Source: Owenia fusiformis (taxonomy: Eukaryota > Annelida > Polychaeta > Sabellida > Oweniidae). From it: a stretch of 64,000 nucleotides of DNA. The stretch covers positions 21,661-85,660 of the forward strand of contig CAIIXF020000358.1 in the NCBI GenBank assembly GCA_903813345.2, in the 5' to 3' direction. The notes under the pieces were generated by a model. That model searched no databases. It saw only the letters and a program-made list of their open reading frames with translations, and was not told where the DNA came from. A program made the position numbers and the translations under genes. This document shows positions 42,786 through 54,847 of the stretch, piece by piece; positions within the stretch are counted from its first letter, which is position 1, and every line of letters begins with the position of its first letter.

Positions 42786-43639
42786 AGGAATTGAATTTTT
42801 ATGTACTACTTGAATCTGATCATTATTTATCATCTCACCTCATTCTCATCATCTATCTTCCACCATAACTGGGAGCATGGGCTTTCAATAGAAGGCCTTC
42901 TAGCCTTCTACTGAAAGCACATGTTGAGAGTAACTTATTTTCTTTTTCTGTTTCATTAACAAGCCAAAAATGTCATCAGACCTCGGCTTGCATTTCATAC
43001 ACATTGTATTGTATCTTTTTTGTACCTATGACTATTGTATTATAAATGTGTTAAAATGAAATAAACTAACCTTAAAAAAAAATTTAAAAAAAACATTGAG
43101 AGATTTTTCTTTTGCCAGGTTAACATTTAGAGTTTACTTTTCCTCCTCTTTCCCTTTTGTGCCTGCGCTTGGAAAGGTACCGTCCCAACAGACCCCCTTT
43201 TCTGCCCCCATCAGAATCAAACTTATTTTGCATCTAGAATATCCTCACAAATGTACTTCACAATAATATTTCAAAATTAGGTCAAATGATGAGCCAATGA
43301 GGTCACTGGGTGCAAAAAGGTCAAGTTGGTAAAATCAATCTAATGATCAAGTAATTTCCTTAAACATACCTAAATAAAATAAAATCATGAGTTAAACCTG
43401 ACTTTACATTTATTTCCATGGGGAATAGGTATCTTGATAGCCTTTGAGTAGTATCTACACCATACTTAACACAAGGAAAACAAAACACATGTACTGGTAT
43501 ACTGTCAAAATATTGTATTGTAATATGTTTGATATTAATATTCTAAAGCTTTGATACAACATATTAGTATTTATTGAATTTCTATGGGTACCAATAGGTA
43601 CAGTTGCTGAAAGTTGAATGTACAGTTTCAAAGGGGTCG

Positions 43640-43860
43640 GCTCAAAATATCGATGTCCATCAAAAAAATGTAATTAATTTATTTAGGTCTAAACCACCCC
43701 CCCCCCCCCCCCCCCCTTGTAACAAAACCAAAAATCTTGAAAATTGAAATTCCTAGGAAAACGAAAATCGATGTCCGTCACCTAATGAAATTAGTGTTTG
43801 ACCCCCTCTCCCTAATGAAATTAATTACGTTTTTCAACTGACATCGATATTTTGACACAA
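43640..43860. mobile_element. ~220-bp MITE with ATCGATGTC inverted ends
   Basis: TCAAAATATCGATGTCCATC on the left (from about 43652) and GACATCGATATTTTGA on the right (about 43840-43856) are inverted, and AATTAATTT-containing inner parts also pair. A third ATCGATGTCCGTCACC module sits inside at 43767. Target duplication not resolved. Confidence 0.6.
43697..43716 (+). repeat. (C)20 homopolymer
   Basis: Twenty consecutive C inside the small MITE. Such runs are error-prone in sequencing, so the length is uncertain. G-rich on the minus strand. Confidence 0.9.
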
Positions 43861-46800
43861 TCCCTAACAGATATTTTTGTTATTTTAAAACTATTTCATG
43901 TCAGTATCATTATCCTCGGATAAAGGCAAGTCTTTGGCATCATGGAGAGGGTCATCTAGGAAATCTTTTGAAAATTGATAGCCTTCAAGTCTGGCAACTC
44001 GCAAATAGGTGGCATTACTGACAAAGTTGAGACAGAATTGTGTACATTTACAAGAGTTTAATTAATCTGCATTATGTAATACCTTCACTGGAGTGCTATT
44101 TTAATTGAAGAATAATGTTCTGATTTCTCAAATTTGATTCATTTATTCTTCATTAAAATTTTGTGATCTACAGCCGGGCAGCAAGGCCCCTAGTTTCAAT
44201 TGTCTACGTTGTTTGGCATTAAAATGAGGTATTCTTCCGCGGAGAGAAAATAGATCGTTGATTGGATTTCTGTAAAAGTGACAGCCTGTTTCAAACTAAG
44301 TTTAAGGATATTAGGAAATTTTTTAAATGTATATTAATGCAATATTATGTGAGAGTGTAGTCTCATGCGTCGGTCTGATGTACTTTTGAACGAATATCTT
44401 AGTCATGGGAGTTTCTGTGACGTATTTCCATATGGACCCAATGCGATATATTTTTTAACCAAAATAACGCTTGAATCGCAAATTTTGCTGGGCCGTTTGA
44501 TGATAACGTTTGTTATATTTTATCATATTCAGATATGTGATAGCCCTAATGACGCCGGTGTAAAAGAAATAATGGTCCCCCAGGGATTGTGGTCTCCTTT
44601 CTTAACGGCCCTTACTGGCCCTGATTGCGTATAAGATAATGAGGGAAATAGTTGTATTGAGGTCACCATATAAATCAATGGAGAGTAGGACCATAATTTG
44701 AGAGGACCTCCTACCCTTTTACACCGGTTCTTTTCCACCATGTGGCCTAATCAAAATCACAATATGAGTTGGCAAGATCTGACTTTGAAATTGGGGTTCG
44801 CAATTCATACAATTTCATTTTTTATTTTGACATGAGTAGAAATAAAGGTTTTAAACTCTACCAGAAACTTACAGAAAGTCTAGGAAAGCAATTTATTTTA
44901 AAAACATACATTCAAATGCATCTTTGCTGAAATTTCTAATGTTAGGTATTAAAGCTACTCACTTTTATCCATGTTTTACTGCAGACGATGATTATTAACG
45001 AAATAATTTTTGAGCCAAAAATAAGTCTTGGCCGTTTTATGATAACGATAATTTCATTTTCTCAATTAAGTGTTTTTTTATAGTGCTGATTCCAAATGTT
45101 ATTGCTGTCTCAATAATTAATTGAAAGACGCAAGAAAAATTGGGGAATTTCAATCATGAAGATAGGTGTAAAATGACAGGTCCCCAATCAATTATATACG
45201 GCGCCATCTTTATTTGCACAGTTCAAGGTCACTGAAATATTGCTGAAACGTACAGTCTTTTCTGTGATATTATGCGATAATATGGCTCAATTAGGTTAAG
45301 TTATGATCTTTCCTTGTTAGGAGGTGCCATACATTTATATAAGATGTCAACTAATTATCACGAAAAGGTATGTATAATTTCATTCTTACGTTACGATAAT
45401 TTTTTTCAAGAATTTGATTTTGGATCCTGATTTTTCTAAATGAGGTCTAACCGTTGTGCAGGTCCTTATCATATCGTACGCATTAGAATTTCAGAAGTAA
45501 GGCAATGTACATGTATCTCCAACTAGAAATGAAAGACTCGAATATTATAAGAATTCCACTAGACTTCAATATGATGAAGGGAAGTCAGTCTAGGTTTATA
45601 GGCACTAAAGTAAACAGCTAGGTCTAGAGTGATTTGAACATTAATGTACCCAAGATCTGGCTACAGCCTCTTTTGAGCTTACATAGATGAATACTAAAAA
45701 TATGTACAGTATCGCTTCGAAGTACATTATTTATGCAGTCATGTACAGCAATGATGTAACGTCCATGTTTGTGTGCTCTACTGTTGTGTATCTCGATTCC
45801 AGGACCATCACACACAGAGTGAGACCACATTTTATCTGAACAATCATGCAGTGAGTACACACGGTGACGAACTGCTGGGATGGACCACTGAGGATAAGGG
45901 GACATGATGCTATAATCTTTTTGCTGTCCTTACTCATTGGATTGAGTACAAGAATCTCTATACAATATGGAGCTCTGGGACATCTGTCAGTCGAATTGCT
46001 GTGTGCTGCATTGTATTTCATCTTAATATCTGTCCAAGAAGTTGGGAGTTAGTGTGTCTGTCTGCTGGATATCGGTTTTGGGATTAGCAAGAATATACAA
46101 CATTCAGGTAATAATATTTTTGTACAAGCGATCAAGATTCCTCTAGCGATTTCCGTAGCACATAAATGTATGACATAGCTAGGGCCTGAATGACAGTAAA
46201 ATTCAGATCATTGTTGACAATGTGCCTATGAAAAGTCATGTCATTGTCAGTTTATCGTAATCTTATATAAATATCAGTGATACTTTTTGCACTTTCAATG
46301 ATTCTGCAAAGTGTATTCCACTGACCCTTTAGGCTTTGGGTAAAACACTTTGCTAGAATCATTGAAAGATGAACAAGACGTATTCTTAAATTAAACCGTA
46401 CGAAATATTTGTATAATATCATACTTGTCAAATTACCATTTGGTTATGTTATAATTTAACCTTATATTCAATTCCTCATAGTACATTACATGTACTAGAT
46501 TAGTATGTTTCAACTTTGTTGATTGAAAAATGTGCAATTAAATAGTTTAAGGATGACAATGTTATTCTGCTTTTATAATTTCAAATAGCCTAGTAGTCAA
46601 AATGTAGATATGAAATTTTTTTTCTATATATTTCCAGGCCAATGGGGTACTTGCTGACTGGACCCAATCAAGAGAGACATATTTCGAGGAATGCAGAGCA
46701 ACAATGATTAATTTATAATTGACCTAGGAAAATAGGATTATGTATCCACATAATATACAAATCTAGATACCCTGTGCTGATTATTGGTGCATCAGAATAT

Positions 46801-48540
46801 ACTGGATACTGATATAAGTTTTGGAAAAATGAAGCTGTAAATAGTATCATTGACAACAAATATCCAGATGTATTGAGAAACAATTAATGTTGAGAGGGGA
46901 CACTGAAGATGGAATATACATTTAAATTCAACTTAGCAAGAATTTGGTGAGTCTTTCATTGACCAAAAACACTTACACTGTTCTTTGTTAAAAGTGTCAA
47001 GGCATAAACTGTAAAGTCTGATGTCTCTCAAGTCTATTAATCAGAAAGGAGTGACTAAATTCAATTACTGGCAGATAGAGTAATCCACTAAATGTTTATG
47101 GTAAACTCATTGAAACATGAATAGATCATTGAAATATGAATATAATATTCATTGAAATATGAATAGAATATTGGCAACCGCCATTATGTTTAAATTAGTT
47201 GGGCATAAGATAGTTAAAGGACCAGGTATAGTATGGCAAGTGATTTTAGACAATCATATTCTTATGAGTACATGTACTTTCACGATTTAGATATGACTTT
47301 TCTCATTAACACAATATGTTATCTTTCAAGAAAATTCTCAAGGATAATAAAAATATCAATTGAACAATTCAAAAATTTATGAATAGCAACCCCATGTCAA
47401 CATTTCTTTCAAAATATTGAAGCAATAAATTTCTCTTAAACCAGTCATCAAAAAATTCTGAAAATATAACGCATCATCAATTTAATGGTCATATTGTGGA
47501 TGGTAACATTATAATTTGAAAAATATGAATGTATATACATTTCTCTATATTGTTTTGGAAAACACAAAGACACTTCTTTTGTTCTTGGTATCATATGTTA
47601 GGAATGAAATGAAGTTAACAAAAACAGTTATATAAAATATATCAATATTTTTGCATTACATTGTTGTCAATCAGTCAACATTACATAAAGGACTGTGTTT
47701 TTACAGAATATTTTCAGTAAATGGTTTAAGAAAAAACATTGTTGAATTCATTTCACCATATCAATACCTATCCTTTAGAAAATTTAATTTTGATAATTAT
47801 TAGAAAATAAGCCTAACACTTTAAAAAAAGTGAGAGGGTGGGGTGGTAATCCATAATTTTTCAGAGAGTTGATTGGTATTTTTAATAACATGGGGACTTA
47901 ACTTGACAGAAAACTTATTGTTTAATAAAAGAAAACATGGAAACCACTGTATTTATGGTCATAAAGTACTCACTCATGTTGAAAGATATGATTGTTTAAA
48001 ATAACTTGCCCTACTGTACTTGATTCTTATAAGCCATCAGCTGGCGGCAGCATGTCATGAATACCAATAGTTCTCTGTTTTTTCTAAATTAACAAGTTAC
48101 AATTTTCATGTTTAACTAAACCAAAGAATATGTAGCTAGCTGCATAGACAAAGGACCAAACATGGTCCATGGATGTGCACCCGGGGATGTGCAGGAGCTA
48201 ATACATTGTATTAAACACCTGTTAACTTATAACTTACTGGTGTGTTAAATAAAATAATAAATTACATTGACAATTTAATTTGGAATAATCTGGAGATTGA
48301 AATGAAATCTTGTAAACAGGCATGGAAAATAATGTTCAGTTTTTTAAAAAATAAATCTACCGGCTATATTGCAATAGCATACTGCATGGAATTTCCATTT
48401 CCTATTTTTGTAATATAATTTTTCTTAGTGGAGATGAAATGATAAGTGAAATTTAATCAGGAATTGAGATAAAATATACCAAACCAAAATGCAAAAGTAT
48501 CTATAATACAGCACCCAGGTGCTCTCACTGAAAGGAAGCA
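43861..48540. other. 4.7-kb region without recognisable genes
   Basis: Short open frames exist but none has a domain, signal peptide plus conserved core, or matching splice sites. At 44171-44193 there is a short GC-rich block (CAGCCGGGCAGCAAGGCCCC) that recurs inverted at 63449-63468. A hairpin lies at 46292-46368. Otherwise AT-rich, unremarkable sequence. Confidence 0.55.
46292..46368. repeat. Small hairpin, 23-24-bp arms
   Basis: CTTTCAATGATTCTGCAAAG at 46292 pairs with CTTTGCTAGAATCATTGAAAG ending at 46368, with one bulged base; the loop is about 30 bases (CCACTGACCCTTTAGGC). Size resembles a pre-miRNA or tiny MITE; nothing decides between them. Confidence 0.7.
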
Positions 48541-49172
48541 GTGCATTCTCCATTATGATCTCCCCATGAGGAAGTGTAGAGGTATAGATTCCAAACCAGG
48601 AAGTATTTTTGTGTCTGTCAAAATCCATTTGCATAGTACACATCCCTACATCTTATCCAAATATGTTATTAATAATGAAACATAACAGTAAAATCTTTGG
48701 ATTTACAAAGTTGTATGGCGTTTCATAAGTGTAATAAGTTGCTTTTGAAACATTTTTCTATAGCCATTTTGTTGGAAAAAATGATGAAAAATGTATAAAC
48801 TTTTAATTTGAAGTGTGACGTGAATCGATTGCAAACTTCATATTTGGACATCTGATGTGATATACCATTTGTGTCATATTGTCAAATTATTTAATTTGCA
48901 ATCAATTCAGGTCATAGTGTATTTTTTGTGAAAATCAATAGAAACCAATGGCCTCCATTGGAATCTGATGGTATCCACATGTTAAGCCAATGGAGCACAT
49001 CCAATGTCAAGTCAATACACCCTTTACTGAACTTAATGACCTCAACCTCAGCCCATGTGGGTCCAAATGCTTAAATATTTTCCAAAGTATTATGTGACAT
49101 TGTATTCTTTTCTTTATGTTACACCTAAAATGATTCATTTTGTTCTTGGGGAAATCATAAAGGAGAGTGCCC
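48541..49172 (+). mobile_element. TIR element (family R1), copy 2
   Basis: Second copy of the element at 1316-2080. Shared blocks: ATTATGATCTCCCCATGA, GTCTGTCAAAATCCATTTGC, AATCGATTGCAAACTT, AAACCAATGGCCTCCAT and the right end AAATCATAAAGGAGAGTGCC. It lacks about 115 bases near the left end, and otherwise matches well. Confidence 0.8.
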
Positions 49173-49411
49173 TAGACCCTTTGATGGTACACCTTAGAAT
49201 GGGGTTTATTAGTAACAACAACATAAAATTCCTATTAGGTGGCCTTTAATAAAAAAGTGATTTTGAGACTGACCCCTCAAATATAATATTGCACCCCACT
49301 ACTTTAAATGTACAGTGAGTGCCTTTCTCAGCCACATGTCAAAATGACCTAGGCAGTGATAAACTATAACAACATGTTATGTACAGTATATAGAAGTCCA
49401 TGTACTCCTAT

Positions 49412-49487
49412 ATTACTCACGTCGAGAGCTACCATGTAATATACTTTCAAAATCTAAGTAGCTCTCGACGGGAGTAACTCCTATAGA
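49412..49487. repeat. Hairpin with GTCGAGAGCTAC arms
   Basis: TTACTCACGTCGAGAGCTAC (49413-49432) pairs with GTAGCTCTCGACGGGAGTAA (49458-49477) with a mismatch, and pairing extends weakly outward (CTCCTATA/CTATAGG). Loop about 25 bases. Confidence 0.7.
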
Positions 49488-49579
49488 CATGATATAGACT
49501 AAGGGGCTCTAATAGACAACCATTTCTGGCCGGCCAGTTATCTTCTCCCGACCGGATACAGTATCCTCCTGGTATAGTA

Positions 49580-49715
49580 ACAGTTCTTTGCGGAATGTAC
49601 TAAAAACCCTTCGACCTATGACCCTTCGACCCTACGACTTACTGGGTGTCAAGAATTTTTGGAACATATTTTTCTGAAAAACCCTTCGACCTCTGATTTC
49701 CCAGTCCAGTTTTCT
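49580..49715 (+). repeat. Dispersed repeat, left member of an inverted pair 13 kb apart
   Basis: Starts GTTCTTTGCGGAATGTACTA, then AAAACCCTTCGACC, GGGTGTCAAGAATTTTTGGA. The reverse complement of 62735-62851 matches throughout, apart from a short tandem insertion here (an extra TATGACCCTTCGACC). A piece of the same module is repeated at about 49678 (AAAACCCTTCGACCTCTGA). Confidence 0.8.
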
Positions 49716-50260
49716 AAATGATTATGTATAGTTCCAACTTGAGCTCCCCGTGAGATTTAATCTACCTAATCGGAAAATGTTTTGTACGTACTCTTTCAAT
49801 GGAAACATAGTTGGTAATTTTGAACATCACCCTTCTTCAGCCTTATAATTGATAATAATGTTGATCGGGCAGTCTTACCTGGGACCAATTGCTTTCACTT
49901 TTTGAACCTGATTTCAAGTCTAAAATGCAGGTTATCGACACCATATTTCTCTCGGATACTGGTTATACAATGAGATTATGTTTGTAACTCAAAAATATGA
50001 AGTTTATTCCATTTGGAATAATGTTTTTAATGAATCTGAATGCCATATATTTATCACGTAATTGTTTGTCCATTTATCTTTTGGATAGTTTCCAGGTTTT
50101 CTAATCCTTTAGCGGGTAGTGTAATTGGCATCTTTTCAATTTATATGAATGCATGGTTGACCCCAGTTTCACCAGTGTACTTTATAAAGACATTCAGTTC
50201 AGTATGTAAGACAGTCCACAACACGTGGAAATTTCAACAGTTTTACTTCATTTTAATACA

Positions 50261-51379
50261 ATGGCTGAGAGTAAATCGGACATTCTTGAAGCAGGCAGGA
50301 AGTGCAGTAAGTGTAGGGGCCTTATAAGACATCATATTGGCCCTCATGGAACTAAATGTGACTTTGAAATTCAAAAAGAATATCGAGATCAGGACGTTGA
50401 AGTCGATGTTACCAATGAGATTCTAGAATTAAAGAATCTCATGGAACGTATGATGATAAGTAATGAAACTTTCAAGCAGGATGTGAAGACTGAGATGGAA
50501 TCCATGAAGCATGAGATATTGCAAATAAAATCTCGTTCCAATGATAGCAATGATATACCATCAACATTTTCCGTACCGTCAATGTCACCCAAGAAAGTCG
50601 TACCATCAGCCCCTGCTAAACCGTCCATACCCGTTATGACGGAAACGAAAGTCTCTACCGAAGCAGATGAATCTGACACATCAATGATTCTAGATTATCC
50701 TGTACCTCAGAAAACAATAAAAGCAGTGAAATCTGGTAAGTTTGTGAACATGATAGATTTACTACCAGCTAATCTTGTGAATGATTACAATGAAAATCCA
50801 GATCCTATCATTTTAACACTTGATAACGGACATCTTCGTCAACAACACAAGCGTAAAGTTAAAACGATTACTAGCTTTAATCAGTGGTTATCTGCTTGGA
50901 GTATCTATGAATGTATACTGATTGAACAAAATCCGATCTTGTATTCGAGTCTTATCGCATATCGCACACTTATCCAGGAAGCGGACAAAAAGTTCCATTG
51001 GAATGCGATCAATCTGTATGACATTAAATTTAGAACAAAATTAGCTCAATCACCATCACCCAAATTTGACAAGATGGATATTACGTTATATGTCACGACA
51101 TTGGATGCGACATGCGTCAAGAACACAATCAGATGTCACCGATGTTCAGGGGACCATAAAGTTAGTAACTGCCCCTTTCAAGCGAGCTCCACGATGGCGC
51201 AGACATCATCGTCGGATACAAAACAGAAGGCGGACAAAGACGAGGTCTGTAACAATTATCAATTCGGAAACTGCAAATATGGAACAAATTGCTACAGGAT
51301 GCACAAATGTAATGGATGCGGCACCCTTAACGTCCCTCGATCAAAATGTACGAAATGCCCATCCCTTAACACACATTAA
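50261..51379 (+). CDS. Gag-like protein of a Ngaro/DIRS-type retrotransposon
   Basis: ATG in the context TACAATGGCT, 372 codons. N-terminal cysteine cluster (CSKCRGLIRHHIGPHGTKC), a coiled-coil-prone region (NEILELKNLMERMM), a central conserved part (FNQWLSAWSIYECILIEQNP), then two C-terminal zinc fingers: CHRCSGDHKVSNC (CCHC knuckle) and CNNYQFGNCKYGTNCYRMH (CCCH type). This layout occurs in gag-like ORFs of tyrosine-recombinase retrotransposons of animals. It binds the element RNA by inference. The polymerase frame overlaps its 3' end. Open throughout, although downstream domains are damaged. Confidence 0.78.
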   Translation: MAESKSDILEAGRKCSKCRGLIRHHIGPHGTKCDFEIQKEYRDQDVEVDVTNEILELKNLMERMMISNETFKQDVKTEMESMKHEILQIKSRSNDSNDIPSTFSVPSMSPKKVVPSAPAKPSIPVMTETKVSTEADESDTSMILDYPVPQKTIKAVKSGKFVNMIDLLPANLVNDYNENPDPIILTLDNGHLRQQHKRKVKTITSFNQWLSAWSIYECILIEQNPILYSSLIAYRTLIQEADKKFHWNAINLYDIKFRTKLAQSPSPKFDKMDITLYVTTLDATCVKNTIRCHRCSGDHKVSNCPFQASSTMAQTSSSDTKQKADKDEVCNNYQFGNCKYGTNCYRMHKCNGCGTLNVPRSKCTKCPSLNTH

Positions 51380-52310
51380 TCCTTATAGACCACTTTCTCC
51401 TGACGCCCTAGAATTAGGCCTTAGGAATCATCCTGATAAACAGTTCGTAGAGAAAATAATCTATCAAGCCAAAAACGGAGTTTCGTTAGGTTTTCAAGGA
51501 ATTAGACAATCGCAAATACACAATAACTGGAAGTCTGCATTAGAAAATCCTGACGTGATCGAGAAAAATATTGCTAAGGAAGTCAAAATGGGTCGTAAAG
51601 TGGGATTCAGTTCTCCCCAAATTTCAACTTATGTCGCATCGCCGATGGGCGCATATCGTAAAAAGCGCTCGGACCCTCCAAAATATAGGGTTATCCATGA
51701 TCTTTCATGGCCTCCTGGAAAGGCAATTAATGATTTCATCAACAAGGATATATGCACTCTTAAATACATTAGCATAGATACAGTGATACGTCTCGTGAAA
51801 CAATATGGTAGAAATTGTTTAATGTCGAAAATCGATTTATCAGACGCGTTTAAATATATAGGAGTATGCAGAGATGACTGGGAATTACTGGGTACCACTT
51901 GGACAACAACAAAGAATGGATCCACTGAGACTACTTACTACATCGATTTAGTGCTTCCGTTTGGAGCTAGATCATCGCCTTATTTATTTAACCAATTCGC
52001 AGATGCCTTAGAATTCATCATGCGTGAAAATGGCGCAACAGAAGCACAGCATTATTTAGATGATTACTTTACATGTGGTCCTCCCAATTCTATGATATGT
52101 CATGAAAATATCGACATCATGGTAAAGACGTGTCGTGAAATAGGTTTTGATATCAATCCTGCAAAAACGATCATGCCTACTACATCTCTTGAGTACTTGG
52201 GTCTGGTAATTGATTCCAATAAATTTGAATTACAGATACCTAGTGATAAACTACATGATATGATTGATAATCTAAAACAGTGGTTAGTGCGCAAGAGAGC
52301 TTCAAAACGA
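51350..52310 (+). pseudogene. Ngaro/DIRS-like reverse transcriptase (thumb deleted)
   Basis: RT of the DIRS/Ngaro group: RSDPPKYRVIHDLSWPPGKA, LMSKIDLSDAFKYIGV (motif A), VLPFGARSSPYLFNQ (motif B), AQHYLDDYFTCG (motif C, LDD), GFDINPAKTIMPTTSLEYLG. The frame overlaps the gag end. After KRASKRQ (about 52308) the frame changes and the ~100 residues normally linking RT to RNase H are absent, pointing to an internal deletion. The start codon and exact N-terminus are unclear; HPLTHINPYRPLSPDALELG is the first part that looks like Pol. Confidence 0.85.
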
Positions 52311-52320
52311 CAAAGCATGG

Positions 52321-52767
52321 ACTCCAAACACTACTTTACATCTCTATACAGATGCTTCCAAGGCTTACTATGGTGCATTCTTCAATGGTGAATATACCTT
52401 TGGTGAATTCAAAGAATGTTACATGAACTATGGAATAACATTCAAAGAACTTTATGCCATCGTTGTTGCCATAGCTACGTGGAAATGTTTGTCTCAGAAG
52501 CGCTTACTGTTTCATTGCGATAACGAGGCCGTAGTTACAGTGATAAATAAAGGATCATGTAGAAACAAAGATCTAATGGCTCTTGTCAGAGCCCTATATT
52601 ATCAATGTGCAAAAAACAATTGTGAATGTCGTGCAATTCACATCGAAGGACAAAAGAACCAAATTGCCGATTCTATAAGCAGGAAAAAATGGGACACTTT
52701 CAAAAAGCTAACGGAAAATCAAACCGTACGCTTTGTAAAGCCTATTGACTTTAATATATTTTATTAA
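52321..52767 (+). pseudogene. RNase H domain of the Ngaro/DIRS-like element
   Basis: Reads HLYTDASKAYYGAFF, FKELYAIVVAIATWKC, LLFHCDNEAVVTVIN and KNQIADSISR, supplying the four acidic positions of RNase H (D, E, D, D). It degrades the RNA strand after reverse transcription. The frame differs from that of the RT because of the deletion just upstream. Ends at 52765-52767. Confidence 0.85.
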
Positions 52768-52898
52768 GCTCGTTTAAATGTTTGAAACAATGTATTGTGC
52801 AAACTTTTCAGTACTATTCTATGTAACATGGAGATCATAAGTATAGAATTGTTTTTTGTTTTTTTAACAAGTTTCATTCTAAAGATTGAAATCATATT

Positions 52899-53240
52899 TT
52901 GTATTTACACATGTACGTATCTTATGTAATTTTAGATAGTAAAGCCGAACGTCTGGCATATCTCCAACACAAGTCAGATTCCTTAGTAAAACAAGGTCTA
53001 CAATTGTCAACTCGGAAGACTTATGCTGTTGGTCAAAAACAGTTTATTAAATTTTGTAATAGTCTCGATCCTACATATTGTCCAACAAGTGAGAAAACTA
53101 TTTTAAACTTTATTGCAGATTGCAATGACCGTAATCTGAGACATGGCACTATTTTGAGTTATCTGTATGGTGTTCGATCATTACATTTGGAAAATGGATT
53201 GCAAGATCCACTAAAAGATAGTTTCAAAATAAAAAGAGTG
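52899..53240 (+). pseudogene. Tyrosine recombinase, N-terminal (core-binding) half only
   Basis: LSTRKTYAVGQKQFIKFCN, TSEKTILNFIADCNDRN, RHGTILSYLYGVRSLHLENG and LQDPLKDSFK form the helical SAM-like core-binding domain of Ngaro-type tyrosine recombinases, which integrate the cDNA. At about 53240 the sequence turns into satellite DNA, and the catalytic R...HxxR...Y domain is missing. I found no downstream continuation to 54400. The element therefore cannot move on its own. Confidence 0.85.
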
Positions 53241-54120
53241 TTTGGTGCATTCTTAGTCAAATTTGTTCTTGTAGATGTCTTCTTTCATTTAAGATATAAA
53301 AAATGTATAGTGGATGACCGATGTTCATAGTAGAGCTTTCAGTTTTTCATTTTCGCTTTCAGCAATAACGTATATGTCCCTATATCTTGAGTTTTATGCT
53401 GACTGGTTGGTGCATTCTTGGTCAGATCTGTTCTTGTACATGTCTTCTTCCATTTAGGATATGGAAAACCAATGTTGATATTAGAGCTTTCATGTCTCCC
53501 CTGCCCCATTTATAATGTAAATGAAAAAGTAATTTCAAAACATAAACTTTAACAAAATTGTAGCTATTCTCTATCAATACTATGTATTATTTAATGTAAC
53601 CTTCATTTGATTACATGTGCCTAAAATTTGGCATTTTTAGCATTCTGCATTTAGCAGTAGCATATAATTTTCCACAATTATAATTCTTTGATGATAGATT
53701 CATATATTGAATCTGTCTTCTTTGATTTAAGTTAAAGAAAATGTATGTAAGACAACGAATGTTTTTGTTAGAGGGCTAAGATCTGCCCTCCACCATTTAA
53801 TAAGAAAACCAACACAAATGTTATTATTGTATGTTAATATGCTTAAACTTTTCAAAAGTTTAGCACATTTATTAGCAAACTAAAATCAAAAAATGACACA
53901 TAAATGGGCAAAATGACCAATTCTTCACTTTCAGCAATAGTTGTTTATATTTTTAGTTGAATGGCGATTAGTTGACATATTTAAGATCATATATATTCAA
54001 TTATGTGTTTGTTATCTTCAAAGCATGGAAAATGTGTTTTAAACACAAATAGACATATTAGAGATAAAATTACTACACTACCATATTTTTAAAAGATTAC
54101 TCAAAAATAGAATAGGGCGA
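53240..54120 (-). repeat. ~363-bp satellite, inverted block of ~2 units
   Basis: Reverse complement of this block matches the array at 60385-61980: GAAAGCTCTAATATGAACAT, TATACATTTTCTATACC, AGACATGTACAAGAACAGAT, CAGCATAAAACTCAAGATAT and TGCTGAAAGCGAAAATGA. The block starts exactly where the tyrosine recombinase frame ends, and a second partial unit begins near 53400. Units are more diverged toward 54100. Confidence 0.8.
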
Positions 54121-54847
54121 AATAATTTTGTTATTTTACAGTTTACTCTCATATGAATTAAAGGATATGTCTATATATAAAGATGATTGTTCACAACTCT
54201 CGAACTTAATTCAGCAACAGCCTGATTTTTCAAATCTCCCTGGTTCTATGTTAGAGCTGCATTTAAAGATTCTCGCAATCTTTATCCAATCAGCGATTGC
54301 GATGTGTATCGGCTCACGTATAAAAGGCGAATCCAACTCAAATCCATGCAGGGGTGTATGAGGTACTCGAATAGGAAAGAGCTCGTGAAATCTGAATTTA
54401 TATGCACATGGTCAATGTTTACACATGTTTGGAGTTATTGAAGAAAATGTGATATGGGTGTGGTTCCGGATTTGAAGTCATTGCTGGAAAATATGATTTT
54501 AAAACGTGAAATTATATCCATAAATACAGCACTAAAAATAACAGTACACATGTACATGTATGATTGTGTCCAGAAATGTTTGAAACCCTTACAGAAAATT
54601 CTGTCTGCATTTTATCACCATTGCTCTTTCTTCCCGCATTCTAGTGCTGTTTGAATGAATATATTAATTAATGTATTTCTAACTAAAATATATCACATTT
54701 TGTTATAAACCACAAACATTTAGATCATAACAAAATTATTCAATACTTGAGTGAGCACGATATGCAAGGGTTACTAAGTTGACACAGTGAATGACCACTG
54801 ATATTGTGTTAGTCCATGCACACAGCGTATTCTGCTAATATACAGTT

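Larger units (their letters stand above)
39411..43094 (+). mobile_element. CR1/L2-like LINE with 2A motif (copy B)
   Basis: Longest LINE in the window: leader with hydrophobic segments, 2A motif, apurinic endonuclease, RT, C-terminal knuckle, 3' UTR and poly(A) at 43073-43094. It matches copy A (19405-21386) closely wherever both exist. It is not intact: a deletion near 40475 removes the end of the endonuclease, there is a one-base loss near 41745, and stops occur at 41973 and 42342. The 3' UTR contains a TTCTACTGAAAGCACATGTT stretch also present in copy A. Confidence 0.9.

Noticed and set aside
43697-43716. C20 run as a regulatory G-quadruplex site
   Set aside because: A single homopolymer in a decayed MITE, prone to sequencing error; no gene nearby to regulate.
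50040-50260. Hydrophobic open frame just before the gag-like gene
   Set aside because: Overlaps the gag start in another frame, AT-rich and without domain or conserved start context.
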